Positions 20,100-28,875 of a stretch of DNA of 58,285 nucleotides are shown here, piece by piece. The stretch comes from Anabaena subtropica FACHB-260 (lineage in GTDB: Bacteria > Cyanobacteriota > Cyanobacteriia > Cyanobacteriales > Nostocaceae). Below the pieces are notes generated by a model. That model had not been told where the DNA came from and did not search any database. It was given only the letters and a program-made list of their open reading frames with translations. The stretch lies in contig NZ_JACJRF010000034.1 in assembly GCF_014697105.1 (NCBI RefSeq), positions 1-58,285 on the forward strand. The letters run 5' to 3'. Positions within the stretch are counted from its first letter, which is position 1; every line of letters starts with the position of its first letter. The position numbers were made by a program, and so were the translations under genes.

Positions 20100-20636
20100 G
20101 TGAATCAAACAGCCGTGAATCAAAACGGTGCAATGCCAAAAAGCTGTAACCCTACATACTATTCCTTGTTAGGGCTGCATCCCTCTGCATCGGTAATCGA
20201 CATCCGCCGCGCTTATCGGGAACTGAGCAAACGTTATCACCCTGATACTACGGAATTACCTGCTGCTGTTGCTACTGGAAAATTTCAGCAAATTAATGAA
20301 GCTTACGCCACTCTCAGTAATCCAGACAGGCGTTTAAATTACGACTTAAAAATCGGTTATTCTCGTTTTGGTGTAATTCAAGCACCACCTGATTTAAATC
20401 GTTCTGTCTCCTACACTTACGACTATTCAAAATCAGCTTACCTGGATGCGAGCGATCGCCCCCTCTCCTCTGGCGAAATCTTCGCTTTATTTATTTTGGG
20501 CTTGACAATTTTTGGTTGTCTACTGCTAGCAATCACCATTGCCTTTATTCGAGGTGATGCACTTTTCCCAACACCGCTACAACAATCAATTTCCCATCTG
20601 TCACAATTAACTGTTCTGGCTAATTTTAAATTTTGA
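20100..20636 (+). CDS. J-domain protein with C-terminal membrane anchor
   Basis: The 178-aa protein has a J domain at about residues 18-80 (YYSLLGLHPSASVIDIRRAYRELSKRYHPDT, HPD intact, then FQQINEAYATLSNPDRR). One membrane segment follows near residues 125-150 (IFALFILGLTIFGCLLLAITIAF). It could recruit DnaK to a membrane. I use the GTG at 20100 because it gives an uninterrupted polar leader; an in-frame ATG at 20133 (MPKSCNPTYYS) is a fair alternative. The next gene starts 6 bp after its stop, so the two form an operon. Confidence 0.78.
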   Translation: MNQTAVNQNGAMPKSCNPTYYSLLGLHPSASVIDIRRAYRELSKRYHPDTTELPAAVATGKFQQINEAYATLSNPDRRLNYDLKIGYSRFGVIQAPPDLNRSVSYTYDYSKSAYLDASDRPLSSGEIFALFILGLTIFGCLLLAITIAFIRGDALFPTPLQQSISHLSQLTVLANFKF

Positions 20637-20642
20637 ATCTTT

Positions 20643-20915
20643 ATGTCTCTGATTCCTGCTAACACTCCCTTATACAGTCATCCTCTGCCACAAATTGAAC
20701 AATGGCTAAAAGAGCAAGGCTGTCAACAAGATGACACACAACTACACTGCTGGCGTGTACAACGTCCCAGTTGGCAAGCTGAACTCTGGCTTGATGTTGA
20801 GCAAATTGTAGTGCGCTACGTCCAAGCTGGAGAGAATGGTCAAGATGTTCAACGCGCTTTTAAATATTCTCTCAGTCGGGAAGATATCGAACAAGCGGTA
20901 TTTTCTGGCCCGTAA
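20643..20915 (+). CDS. DUF3143 family protein
   Basis: The 90-aa protein matches the cyanobacterial DUF3143 pattern: N-terminal LPQIEQWLKEQGC, then LHCWRVQRPSWQAELWLDVEQIVVRYV, ending FKYSLSREDIEQAVFSGP. It follows the membrane J-domain gene by 6 bp, a linkage that is common in cyanobacteria and suggests a shared role. No catalytic motif is visible; the function is unknown. Confidence 0.78.
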   Translation: MSLIPANTPLYSHPLPQIEQWLKEQGCQQDDTQLHCWRVQRPSWQAELWLDVEQIVVRYVQAGENGQDVQRAFKYSLSREDIEQAVFSGP

Positions 20916-20973
20916 AACTGGGGTGTGGTGAGTCAGGAGTAGGGAAAATTCACCATTCTCTACTCCCCTTTTT

Positions 20974-21723
20974 TTATACTTTCCCGAATCGCCGTTCTCT
21001 TTGCTGGTAGGCACATAAAGCGCGATGAAATTCCGCACGGTCAAAATCTGGCCAGAGAGTATCGGTAATATAGATTTCCCCATAAGCCATCTGCCATAGT
21101 AAGAAATTTGAGAGGCGCATTTCGCCACTAGTACGGATTAACAAATCCGGGTCGGAAATTCCGGCTGTGTACAAATGACGTTCAAACACTTCTTCATTAA
21201 TTTCATCTGGTTGTAGCAGACCTTGCTGGACTTTTTGCGCGATCGCCCGGCAAGCTTGTAAAATCTCCTGCCTTCCTCCATAATTGGTAGCTATGGAAAA
21301 ACGAATACCACGATTATTTTTAGTTTCTTCCATAGCACGGGAAATTTCTGCTTGCAGCGATCGCGGTAAATCTACTAAATTTCCCACAAACTGAATTTGC
21401 ACATTCTCCTCAACCATTTCTCGCAGTTCTTGACGTAGAACTCTTTGAAACAGAGTCATCAAAAAATCTACTTCTTCCTGTGGTCTTTTCCAGTTCTCTG
21501 TGGAAAAAGCATAGGCAGTTAGCGCCTGAATCCCCCAGTCTCTACAGCAACGCAGCAAATCCTTAAGGGCATCTACCCCTCGTTTATGACCCATAATTCG
21601 GGGTAGACCTTGACGTTTAGCCCATCGACCATTGCCATCCATAATGACTGCAACGTGTTTGGGCAGTAGTTCTCGTTTTAAATCAGGTGGCAATTGTTGC
21701 AGTTCAGTTTGTTGTATTGTCAT
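20974..21723 (-). CDS. uppS: Isoprenyl transferase (undecaprenyl diphosphate synthase)
   Basis: Cis-prenyltransferase that extends farnesyl diphosphate with isopentenyl units to make the lipid carrier for wall synthesis. The signatures are [15 protein letters not shown] (catalytic Asp), [20 protein letters not shown], and the C-terminal [19 protein letters not shown] with LWPDF. Length is 249 aa, normal. The start overlaps the stop of cdaA by 4 bp, so translation is coupled. Confidence 0.95.
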   Translation of the reverse strand: MTIQQTELQQLPPDLKRELLPKHVAVIMDGNGRWAKRQGLPRIMGHKRGVDALKDLLRCCRDWGIQALTAYAFSTENWKRPQEEVDFLMTLFQRVLRQELREMVEENVQIQFVGNLVDLPRSLQAEISRAMEETKNNRGIRFSIATNYGGRQEILQACRAIAQKVQQGLLQPDEINEEVFERHLYTAGISDPDLLIRTSGEMRLSNFLLWQMAYGEIYITDTLWPDFDRAEFHRALCAYQQRERRFGKV

Positions 21724-22685
21724 TTTTTATCTCGAGAAGCGGTCGTATCCCTACGGGGAAGTAAACTACGCGTGGCGCGTCGAAGACGTGGTAAACCGGG
21801 TAAACGTAAAACCAGTGCTAGTGCCTTATCACCTATCTGACGACCCAAACTGAACAACCCAGGAGCAACAGCTTCCCGATCTACTATCGGGGACAATCGA
21901 GCCTCTAATGACTCTTTCAGCTTCCTAATTGTCAGGGGTCTATTTAGAGTTCCCCTTTCCGCTAGGGAAATAGAACCCGTCTCTTCTGATACAACGACAC
22001 AGATGCAATTTTCGACCCGCTCAGTAATTCCCATTGCTGCCCGATGGCGTGTTCCCAACTGGCGCGAGGCTGTGCGTCCCGAAAGCGGTAAAATTATACC
22101 CGAAGATACGATCCTTGAGCCACGAATTAATGTTGCTCCATCATGCAATAGGGTTTTTGGCTGAAAAATTGTCTGTATCAGTTCCTTGGAAACATCAGCG
22201 TTGAGCTTGACTCCAGGCACAGAAAAATCTCGTTCGTCGATGGGGCCAGTGGTTTCTAAAATTAGCAAAGCTCCAATTCGGTTTTTCGAGAGTTCCTTAA
22301 CCGCTTCCACAATTTCATCAATTACACTATCAGACTTGGGAATGGTCAGATTGGCTGGTTGCAATAATTGTCGGAATTCACCGCGTCCCAGTTGTTCCAA
22401 AAAACGGCGAAATTCTGACTGGAGCGCAACTGCCATTGCTACAGCACAGCCAATCACCAATTTTTCCAAAACAAAATTGAGCAGGGGTAAACCAAATCTG
22501 CCACTAAGTGCTGAGGCCAGCATTAAGACAATAAATCCTCGCACCATCCATAGTGTCCGACGCTCACTAATGATCACTAGTATCATGTACGTCAGCACCA
22601 ACACCAATACAATATCCAGAGTCCCAAGCAGCAAGGACTGCGACCATCCCAGGTTTGCCAGCCATTGCTTCCATAAATCTCTCAT
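21720..22685 (-). CDS. cdaA: Diadenylate cyclase CdaA
   Basis: Makes the second messenger c-di-AMP from two ATP at the membrane. Three hydrophobic segments fill about residues 14-85. The DAC domain carries the DGA motif ([12 protein letters not shown]) and GTRHRAAMG. The 321-aa protein ends in a basic, Arg-rich tail ([14 protein letters not shown]) longer than in many homologues. It overlaps uppS by 4 bp; the pairing links c-di-AMP (potassium, osmotic and night-time control in cyanobacteria) with wall-lipid synthesis. Confidence 0.93.
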   Translation of the reverse strand: MRDLWKQWLANLGWSQSLLLGTLDIVLVLVLTYMILVIISERRTLWMVRGFIVLMLASALSGRFGLPLLNFVLEKLVIGCAVAMAVALQSEFRRFLEQLGRGEFRQLLQPANLTIPKSDSVIDEIVEAVKELSKNRIGALLILETTGPIDERDFSVPGVKLNADVSKELIQTIFQPKTLLHDGATLIRGSRIVSSGIILPLSGRTASRQLGTRHRAAMGITERVENCICVVVSEETGSISLAERGTLNRPLTIRKLKESLEARLSPIVDREAVAPGLFSLGRQIGDKALALVLRLPGLPRLRRATRSLLPRRDTTASRDKK

Positions 22686-22710
22686 GACATCTGGATTACT
22701 CTTGTAATTT

Positions 22711-22750
22711 TAGTCAATAGTCAATAGTCAATGGTCAATAGTCAATAGTC
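22711..22750. repeat. TAGTCAA heptamer tandem repeat
   Basis: Five to six TAGTCAA/TGGTCAA units lie between cdaA and lysA. They are the same STRR family as the tracts at 7125 and 24831. Confidence 0.85.
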
Positions 22751-22804
22751 ACAAAGATTGGTCTATGGACTTTTGACTATTAACTGTGGACTGTGGACTT
22801 TAGA

Positions 22805-24202
22805 CTAATTCTTCAATCTCTCTGGTAGACAATCTTGTCGAATCAAGTCTTGATAAGTCTCGCGCTGCAAAATTAAGTTTGCTTCGCCGTTTGCCACTAC
22901 AACTGCTGCTGGTCTGGGTAGGCGATTATAGTTAGAGGCCATACTGTAATTGTACGCACCAGTTGCCATAACTACGAGAATATCCCCTGGTTCAGTTTTT
23001 GGTAGTTGGGCATTTTTAATCAGAATATCCCCTGATTCACAATGCTTACCCGCAATAGTAACTGTTTCTGTGTGCGGCTCGGACAACTTATTGGCAATGA
23101 CTGCCCGATAAACTGACTGATACGTAATTGGGCGGGGATTATCAGACATACCTCCATCAATAGAGACGTAGGTACGGATTTCCGGTATTGTTTTATATGA
23201 GCCAACCGTGTACGCAGTCACACAGCTTGTGGCAATGAGCGATCGCCCTGGTTCCGATAGTAGTTTTGGTAAAGGCAAGTTTTCGGCTGCACAAGCTGCT
23301 TGCACTACTTCGCAAATCGCCTTCACCCACTCATCAATGCTTGGTGGATCGTCTGATTCTACATATTTAATTCCTAAACCGCCACCAATATTTAATTCGG
23401 TGACATTCAAACCATATTTATTCGCATCTCGTAACCACTGCACCATGACAGATGCTAAATCTCGATGGGGTTGGCGTTCAAAAATTTGCGAACCGATATG
23501 AGCGTGTAATCCTACGCAGTTGAGATTTGGTTGCTGGCTGACAAACTCAAAAACTTCATTCAAATCGTTGGGATCAAAGCCGAACTTACTATCCAGGTGT
23601 CCTGTGCGGATGTATTCGTGGGTATGACATTCTATACCTGGAGTCAGCCGCAACATGAGCCGAATTGGCTGTTCTGATTGGGATAAACTGGCTAATGTAC
23701 GCAATTCGTACCAGTTATCTGCCACAATGGTGACACCAGAATCAATGGCTAAGGTCAATTCTTCACGAGATTTATTATTCCCGTGGAGGTAAATTTTAGC
23801 GGGACTCACACCAGCAGTTAGTGCAGTGTAAAGTTCACCTCCAGAAACTACATCAATTCCCAAGCCTTCTGAGGCGGCGATCGCACAAACAGCTAAACAA
23901 TTCCATGCTTTGGAAGCATATAATACCTGAGATTCTCCGGGATAATATTTGGCAAAACTATCTCGATATTGCTGACAAGCTGTTCTGAGGGTTTCTTCAT
24001 CTAATATATATAGAGGTGAACCAAACTGCTCAACTAGAGTTGTGACATCACACCCACCAATTTCCAGGTTTCCCTGACTGTTAGCTTGAGCAGTTAAAGG
24101 TAAAAGTTCCTGGTTGGGCGAAATATTTGTACTTGTGGTGCGCCTTTGAGGTAAATACTGAGTACCAGCATTTTGAACCCCAGCCGGGTGAGTCGATACC
24201 AT
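22805..24202 (-). CDS. lysA: Diaminopimelate decarboxylase
   Basis: PLP enzyme for the last step of lysine synthesis. The PLP lysine lies in VLYASKAWNC. NIGGGLGI is the phosphate-binding loop, GLHAHIGSQI supports the fold, and CESGD provides the active-site Cys of the partner subunit. Length is 465 aa; an N-terminal extension of about 50 aa precedes the catalytic domain, as in other cyanobacteria. The stop lies in a repeat-rich gap before cdaA. Its start region overlaps an upstream extension of the divergent rimI frame, which is why I choose a later rimI start. Confidence 0.94.
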   Translation of the reverse strand: MVSTHPAGVQNAGTQYLPQRRTTSTNISPNQELLPLTAQANSQGNLEIGGCDVTTLVEQFGSPLYILDEETLRTACQQYRDSFAKYYPGESQVLYASKAWNCLAVCAIAASEGLGIDVVSGGELYTALTAGVSPAKIYLHGNNKSREELTLAIDSGVTIVADNWYELRTLASLSQSEQPIRLMLRLTPGIECHTHEYIRTGHLDSKFGFDPNDLNEVFEFVSQQPNLNCVGLHAHIGSQIFERQPHRDLASVMVQWLRDANKYGLNVTELNIGGGLGIKYVESDDPPSIDEWVKAICEVVQAACAAENLPLPKLLSEPGRSLIATSCVTAYTVGSYKTIPEIRTYVSIDGGMSDNPRPITYQSVYRAVIANKLSEPHTETVTIAGKHCESGDILIKNAQLPKTEPGDILVVMATGAYNYSMASNYNRLPRPAAVVVANGEANLILQRETYQDLIRQDCLPERLKN

Positions 24203-24295
24203 AACTATATAAGTTGTCCTTGTTCAAATTACGGGCGTGAATTAATTGTCCCGATCCCAGTTTACAAAGGGTTTGTAATCTTATCCAAGATAAAA

Positions 24296-24850
24296 GTGAT
24301 CTTATCTAACTTAAAACTCAAATCCCTCACCTCAAAGGATTTAAGTGCAATCCTCGAACTGGATCAAGCCTGTTTTGGTGGACTTTGGACTATGGAGGGC
24401 TACCAAAGAGAGTTGGAGAGTCCCAACAGTGATTTACTCGGTCTATTTTCCCTCAATTCCCCTATCAAACTGCTGGGTATGGGATGTTTTTGGTCAATTG
24501 TGGGAGAAGCCCACATCACCATTGTTGCTGTTCATCCCCAATATCACCGTCAAGGTTTGGGACAGGCTTTATTATATTTCCTCTTGAAAACAGCTGGCGA
24601 TCGCGGCTTAGAGCGAGCGACCCTCGAAGTTCGAGCTTCTAATTTAGCAGCCATATCTCTATACCAAAAATTTGGGTTCCAAACAGCAGGAAGGCGGCGT
24701 GGCTATTACCAAGATAACGGTGAAGATGCCCTGATTCTCTGGCTTCCAGATTTACAATATCCCCAATTTCAAGAGAAATTGTCACATTGGGAAACTATTA
24801 TTCGGGATGACCTTGAAAAATATTCTTGGTCAATAGTTAATAGTCAATAG
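24296..24850 (+). CDS. rimI: Ribosomal-protein-alanine N-acetyltransferase
   Basis: GNAT acetyltransferase of about 185 aa, likely to acetylate the N-terminus of ribosomal protein S18. The LTSKDLSAILELDQACFGGLWTMEGY opening and the acetyl-CoA loop VHPQYHRQGLGQALL, then LEVRASNLAAISLYQKFGF, are typical RimI. I use the GTG at 24296; the longer frame from 24173 would run into the lysA start and adds no family sequence. The last residues (SIVNSQ) are encoded by TAGTCAA repeats that begin inside the gene. Confidence 0.85.
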   Translation: MILSNLKLKSLTSKDLSAILELDQACFGGLWTMEGYQRELESPNSDLLGLFSLNSPIKLLGMGCFWSIVGEAHITIVAVHPQYHRQGLGQALLYFLLKTAGDRGLERATLEVRASNLAAISLYQKFGFQTAGRRRGYYQDNGEDALILWLPDLQYPQFQEKLSHWETIIRDDLEKYSWSIVNSQ

Positions 24851-24862
24851 TCAATAGTCAAC
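24831..24862. repeat. TAGTCAA repeat overlapping the rimI 3' end
   Basis: Four heptamer units start within the last codons of rimI and continue past its TAG stop. The repeat therefore sets the C-terminus of the protein. Confidence 0.8.
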
Positions 24863-25300
24863 AGTTCTCTTCTCCCCAATACATACCCTGGCTTGGTTGT
24901 CGATATGGAAAACAACTAAGTTAATGAGAAAAAATCTATTTTTGCTGAAATTAATTTATCAGAATATTTAATAAAAAAATATTATTCGTTTTAAATATAT
25001 TATTAATCAAACAATAATCTTGATTGTAGTATGCCAACTGTGCTAATAATAAATATTTGTGATCGTTAATTAAAATAACAGTTTTAATCTTCGACTGTAT
25101 TTTATTCAAGCCCAAAAATGCTGATAAACTCAAACTCCTCAGTAAAGTTGGCAGGGCAACAGTAATAAACAAATAATAATCAGGCCGTCAACTTGTGTGA
25201 TAGCTCTTGGATGTTGATTATCTTTAGATACAGACATCCAAACTCTTAGCCTGTGCTAAAATCAGCGTACCGGCACGACGCAGGTGATGGGAAAAATGCC
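24863..25300. other. AT-rich intergenic region upstream of clpC
   Basis: About 440 bases contain no supported gene. A 73-codon minus-strand frame at 24951-25172 has AT-rich random composition and no family features. The stretch is probably the clpC promoter and leader. I see no clear conserved operator. Confidence 0.4.
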
Positions 25301-27772
25301 ATGTTTGAACGCTTCACAGAAAAAGCCATTAAGGTAATCATGCTGGCCCAAGAAGAGGCCCGCCGTTTAGGTCACAACTTCGTCGGAACCGAGCAGATCC
25401 TCTTGGGTCTGATCGGGGAAGGTACGGGAGTTGCGGCCAAGGTGCTGAAATCGATGGGTGTCAATCTCAAAGATGCCCGCATTGAGGTAGAAAAAATCAT
25501 AGGCCGGGGTTCAGGCTTTGTGGCTGTGGAAATTCCGTTTACGCCACGGGCAAAGCGGGTTCTGGAACTATCCCTAGAAGAAGCGCGCCAATTAGGGCAT
25601 AACTACATTGGCACCGAGCATCTGCTGTTGGGCCTGATCCGGGAAGGGGAAGGTGTGGCAGCCAGGGTGCTAGAAAATCTTGGGGTGGATCTATCTAAAG
25701 TCAGAACCCAAGTCATCCGAATGCTGGGAGAAACAGCAGAGGTTTCCGCGACCGGGCAATCGGGACGCACCAAAACACCTACTCTGGATGAATTTGGATC
25801 GAACCTGACCCAAATGGCAACGGATAACAAACTCGATCCTGTGGTGGGACGCGCCAAGGAAATCGAGCGTGTAATTCAGATTTTGGGTCGCCGGACAAAA
25901 AATAACCCAGTATTGATTGGTGAACCTGGGGTTGGTAAAACCGCGATCGCCGAAGGTCTAGCATCACGTATCGCTAACAAAGATGTCCCCGACATCCTGG
26001 AAGATAAGCGTGTAGTGACACTGGATATCGGTCTATTGGTCGCCGGCACCAAGTACCGGGGTGAATTTGAAGAACGCTTGAAGAAAATCATGGATGAGAT
26101 TCGTCAAGCGGGTAATGTAATTCTTGTAATAGACGAAGTACACACCCTCATCGGTGCAGGTGCTGCCGAAGGTGCGATTGATGCAGCAAATATCCTCAAG
26201 CCGGCCTTGGCTAGAGGCGAATTGCAGTGTATCGGTGCGACAACCTTAGATGAGTACCGCAAGCACATCGAACGGGACGCAGCGTTAGAGCGCCGCTTCC
26301 AGCCAGTGATGGTCGGTGAACCCTCCGTCGATGAAACAATAGAAATTTTATATGGTTTGCGCGATCGCTACGAGCAACACCACAAGCTGAAAATCTCCGA
26401 TGAAGCTTTAGTTGCGGCAGCGAAATTATCTGATCGTTATATTAGCGATCGCTATCTGCCAGACAAAGCCATCGACTTGGTTGATGAAGCAGGTTCGCGC
26501 GTGCGGTTAATCAACTCCCAACTGCCCCCCGCAGCCAAAGAGTTAGATAAAGAACTGCGCCAAATCTTAAAAGAAAAAGATGATGCAGTCCGTTCCCAAG
26601 ACTTCGATAGAGCTGGGGAACTGCGCGATCGGGAAATGGAAATCAAAGCCGAAATCCGTGCGATCGCCCAAAGCAAGACCAATGCTTCTGGTACAGAAGG
26701 TGAAGAACCTGTAGTTACCGAAGAAGACATTGCTCACATCGTGGCTTCGTGGACAGGGGTTCCCGTCAACAAGCTCACCGAATCTGAATCCGAAAAGCTG
26801 CTGCACATGGAAGACACCTTGCACCAGCGCTTAATCGGACAAGAAGACGCGGTGAAAGCAGTGTCACGAGCAATTCGTCGCGCCCGTGTCGGTTTGAAGA
26901 ATCCCAACCGACCAATTGCTAGCTTTGTCTTCTCCGGGCCGACTGGTGTAGGTAAAACTGAGTTGGCAAAATCCTTGGCTTCCTACTTCTTCGGTTCCGA
27001 AGAAGCAATGATCCGCTTGGATATGTCCGAGTACATGGAACGCCACACCGTCAGCAAGTTGATTGGTTCACCTCCAGGTTATGTTGGTTATAACGAAGGT
27101 GGTCAATTAACCGAAGCTGTGCGCCGTCGTCCTTACACCGTGGTGCTGTTCGACGAAATCGAAAAAGCCCACCCCGATGTCTTCAATATGCTGCTGCAAA
27201 TTTTGGAAGATGGTCGGTTAACAGATGCCAAAGGACGCACCGTTGACTTCAAGAACACCTTGCTGATTTTGACATCCAACATCGGTTCCAAGGTAATTGA
27301 AAAAGGTGGTGGCGGTATCGGCTTCGAGTTCTCCGAAGATCAAACCGAAACACAATACAACCGCATTCGCTCCTTGGTGAACGAAGAACTGAAGCAATAC
27401 TTCCGTCCTGAATTCCTCAACCGTCTAGATGAGATTATCGTCTTCCGTCAATTGAGCAAGCTGGAAGTTACCGAAATTGCGGACATCATGCTCAAAGAAG
27501 TGTTTGGTCGCCTAACGGAAAAAGGTATAACTTTAGAAGTAAGCGATCGCTTCAAAGAACGCCTCATCGAAGAAGGTTACAGTCCCAGCTACGGTGCAAG
27601 ACCGTTACGCCGGGCAATTATGCGCTTGTTAGAAGATAGCCTAGCAGAAGAAATTCTGTCTGGTCGCATCAAGGATGGCGATGTCGCCCTCATTGATATT
27701 GATGAAAACGGCAATGTGCAAGTTACTTCTCAACAGCGCCGGGAATTATTACCCCAAGGTGTTGAGTCATAG
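25301..27772 (+). CDS. clpC: ClpC ATP-dependent protease ATPase subunit
   Basis: Hsp100 unfoldase of about 823 aa that feeds substrates to ClpP/ClpR. The N domain has two similar repeats ([15 protein letters not shown] and [15 protein letters not shown]). AAA module 1 has [13 protein letters not shown] and [15 protein letters not shown]. The UVR middle segment ([14 protein letters not shown]) identifies ClpC rather than ClpB. AAA module 2 has [15 protein letters not shown] start at [12 protein letters not shown] (25301), the conserved family start, not the in-frame codon 16 codons upstream. It is dense in HIP1 sites and clearly core genome. A strong terminator follows at 27809. Confidence 0.97.
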   Translation: MFERFTEKAIKVIMLAQEEARRLGHNFVGTEQILLGLIGEGTGVAAKVLKSMGVNLKDARIEVEKIIGRGSGFVAVEIPFTPRAKRVLELSLEEARQLGHNYIGTEHLLLGLIREGEGVAARVLENLGVDLSKVRTQVIRMLGETAEVSATGQSGRTKTPTLDEFGSNLTQMATDNKLDPVVGRAKEIERVIQILGRRTKNNPVLIGEPGVGKTAIAEGLASRIANKDVPDILEDKRVVTLDIGLLVAGTKYRGEFEERLKKIMDEIRQAGNVILVIDEVHTLIGAGAAEGAIDAANILKPALARGELQCIGATTLDEYRKHIERDAALERRFQPVMVGEPSVDETIEILYGLRDRYEQHHKLKISDEALVAAAKLSDRYISDRYLPDKAIDLVDEAGSRVRLINSQLPPAAKELDKELRQILKEKDDAVRSQDFDRAGELRDREMEIKAEIRAIAQSKTNASGTEGEEPVVTEEDIAHIVASWTGVPVNKLTESESEKLLHMEDTLHQRLIGQEDAVKAVSRAIRRARVGLKNPNRPIASFVFSGPTGVGKTELAKSLASYFFGSEEAMIRLDMSEYMERHTVSKLIGSPPGYVGYNEGGQLTEAVRRRPYTVVLFDEIEKAHPDVFNMLLQILEDGRLTDAKGRTVDFKNTLLILTSNIGSKVIEKGGGGIGFEFSEDQTETQYNRIRSLVNEELKQYFRPEFLNRLDEIIVFRQLSKLEVTEIADIMLKEVFGRLTEKGITLEVSDRFKERLIEEGYSPSYGARPLRRAIMRLLEDSLAEEILSGRIKDGDVALIDIDENGNVQVTSQQRRELLPQGVES

Positions 27773-27808
27773 TTAAAGTTTGAGATTGAGTCTCAAATAA
27801 AAATTAGC

Positions 27809-27843
27809 AAGCGGTAGAGGATAAATTTCTCTACCGCTTTTGT
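27809..27843 (+). terminator. Rho-independent terminator of clpC
   Basis: AAGCGGTAGAG (27809-27819) and CTCTACCGCTT (27829-27839) form a perfect 11-bp stem with a 9-base loop, followed by TTTGTTT. It lies 36 bases after the clpC stop and marks the left edge of the accessory island. Confidence 0.88.
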
Positions 27844-28063
27844 TTCTCTCTCCGTTGCTGTTGATATGGGTGATCAAGATATTTATTTATGCTTACTTTG
27901 AAGAATTAGAAGATAGCGATCGCTCCAGATATTTTTATCTAAATAAAGCTTTGACTACTGCTGCTGAGATAGTGTATAGTCTCTTTTTAACTAAAATCAA
28001 GAAACTTTGCCCATGATTCTAGATTTTAGCGAGTTATAAGAAATATAAACAGCAATGTAATTG

Positions 28064-28873
28064 ATGAGCAAATTACCATCTGTCAGTTACAATCTTTGGT
28101 CTTTATTCAAAGCACAAGCTGGTAAACAATACTGGTTTTGTGATATGAAGCGAGGTTTTAAAAAGGTTCGCAATTACGAACCTAAAGTTAAGGCTTTGTT
28201 GGCACAAGACAACACGAATCAGCTTATTGGCAAACTCGCGCAAAGTGGAGTTTATGAATTTCATAAATATCCTGAACTTTTGTACCAATATGAAGGTGTA
28301 GAAAAAGTTTCCAAGATTATTGAATTAAATCAAACCTCAGAGGAAATTCAAAAGCGAGTAATTTCTATTCTGAACAACTATTATAAAAATCCTATTTTAG
28401 TGAATAAGGAAATTGTTCAGTTAAGCAAAGGTAATGAGGGATATCCTAAGCCTATTACTATCCAAGAGGGTAGTTATTGTTTCAATCTCTATGCACCAAC
28501 TGACTGCATTTTTAAAGATCCAGATGGTACTATTCATATTTTGGATTTTAAAACTGGTAAATCAGATTTTGACCGACGACAAGCTTACGTATATTTATTA
28601 GCTTCCAGCTATCTCTATCCACAACAGCCATTAGTTGCTTCATTTTACAACTTAGAAACTTGTTCTGCATCTGACGTAATTACAGCAAGTGAAGAGCGTC
28701 TAAAATTCTTGCAAATAGAGTTATCAGATATAGCTAAACAGCATGAGCTAGAGAAAAAGCGATATTACCAAGAAATAAGCAACTTTGCTGAAATATATCC
28801 CCCTAATCCTGGTGTTGCTTGTAATTCTTGTGAATTTAGTTACATTTGTGAATTTTCTGTTAGTGAGGTTTAG
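28064..28873 (+). CDS. Cas4/RecB-like PD-(D/E)XK nuclease paired with Argonaute
   Basis: The 269-aa protein has the Cas4/RecB nuclease layout. D147 and the DFKTGK motif (D161, K163) are the PD-(D/E)XK core, and QAYVYLLASSYLY follows as the QxxxY helix. Four cysteines are placed as in iron-sulfur Cas4/AddB nucleases: C26 alone near the N-terminus, and C253, C256, C262 in the C-terminal CNSCEFSYIC. An active 4Fe-4S nuclease is predicted. I use ATG 28064 over the TTG one codon earlier. It ends 2 bp before the Argonaute start with no cas1 or cas2 nearby, so a role with Argonaute is more likely than CRISPR adaptation. Confidence 0.85.
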   Translation: MSKLPSVSYNLWSLFKAQAGKQYWFCDMKRGFKKVRNYEPKVKALLAQDNTNQLIGKLAQSGVYEFHKYPELLYQYEGVEKVSKIIELNQTSEEIQKRVISILNNYYKNPILVNKEIVQLSKGNEGYPKPITIQEGSYCFNLYAPTDCIFKDPDGTIHILDFKTGKSDFDRRQAYVYLLASSYLYPQQPLVASFYNLETCSASDVITASEERLKFLQIELSDIAKQHELEKKRYYQEISNFAEIYPPNPGVACNSCEFSYICEFSVSEV

Positions 28874-28875
28874 AG

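Noticed and set aside
24951-25172. 73-codon minus-strand frame upstream of clpC
   Set aside because: AT-rich sequence gives a Leu/Ile/Asn-rich frame by chance; no ribosome binding site or family pattern.
28064-28873. Cas4 as part of a CRISPR adaptation module
   Set aside because: No cas1, cas2 or repeat array lies near it; the 2-bp spacing to the Argonaute gene points to a partner role there.
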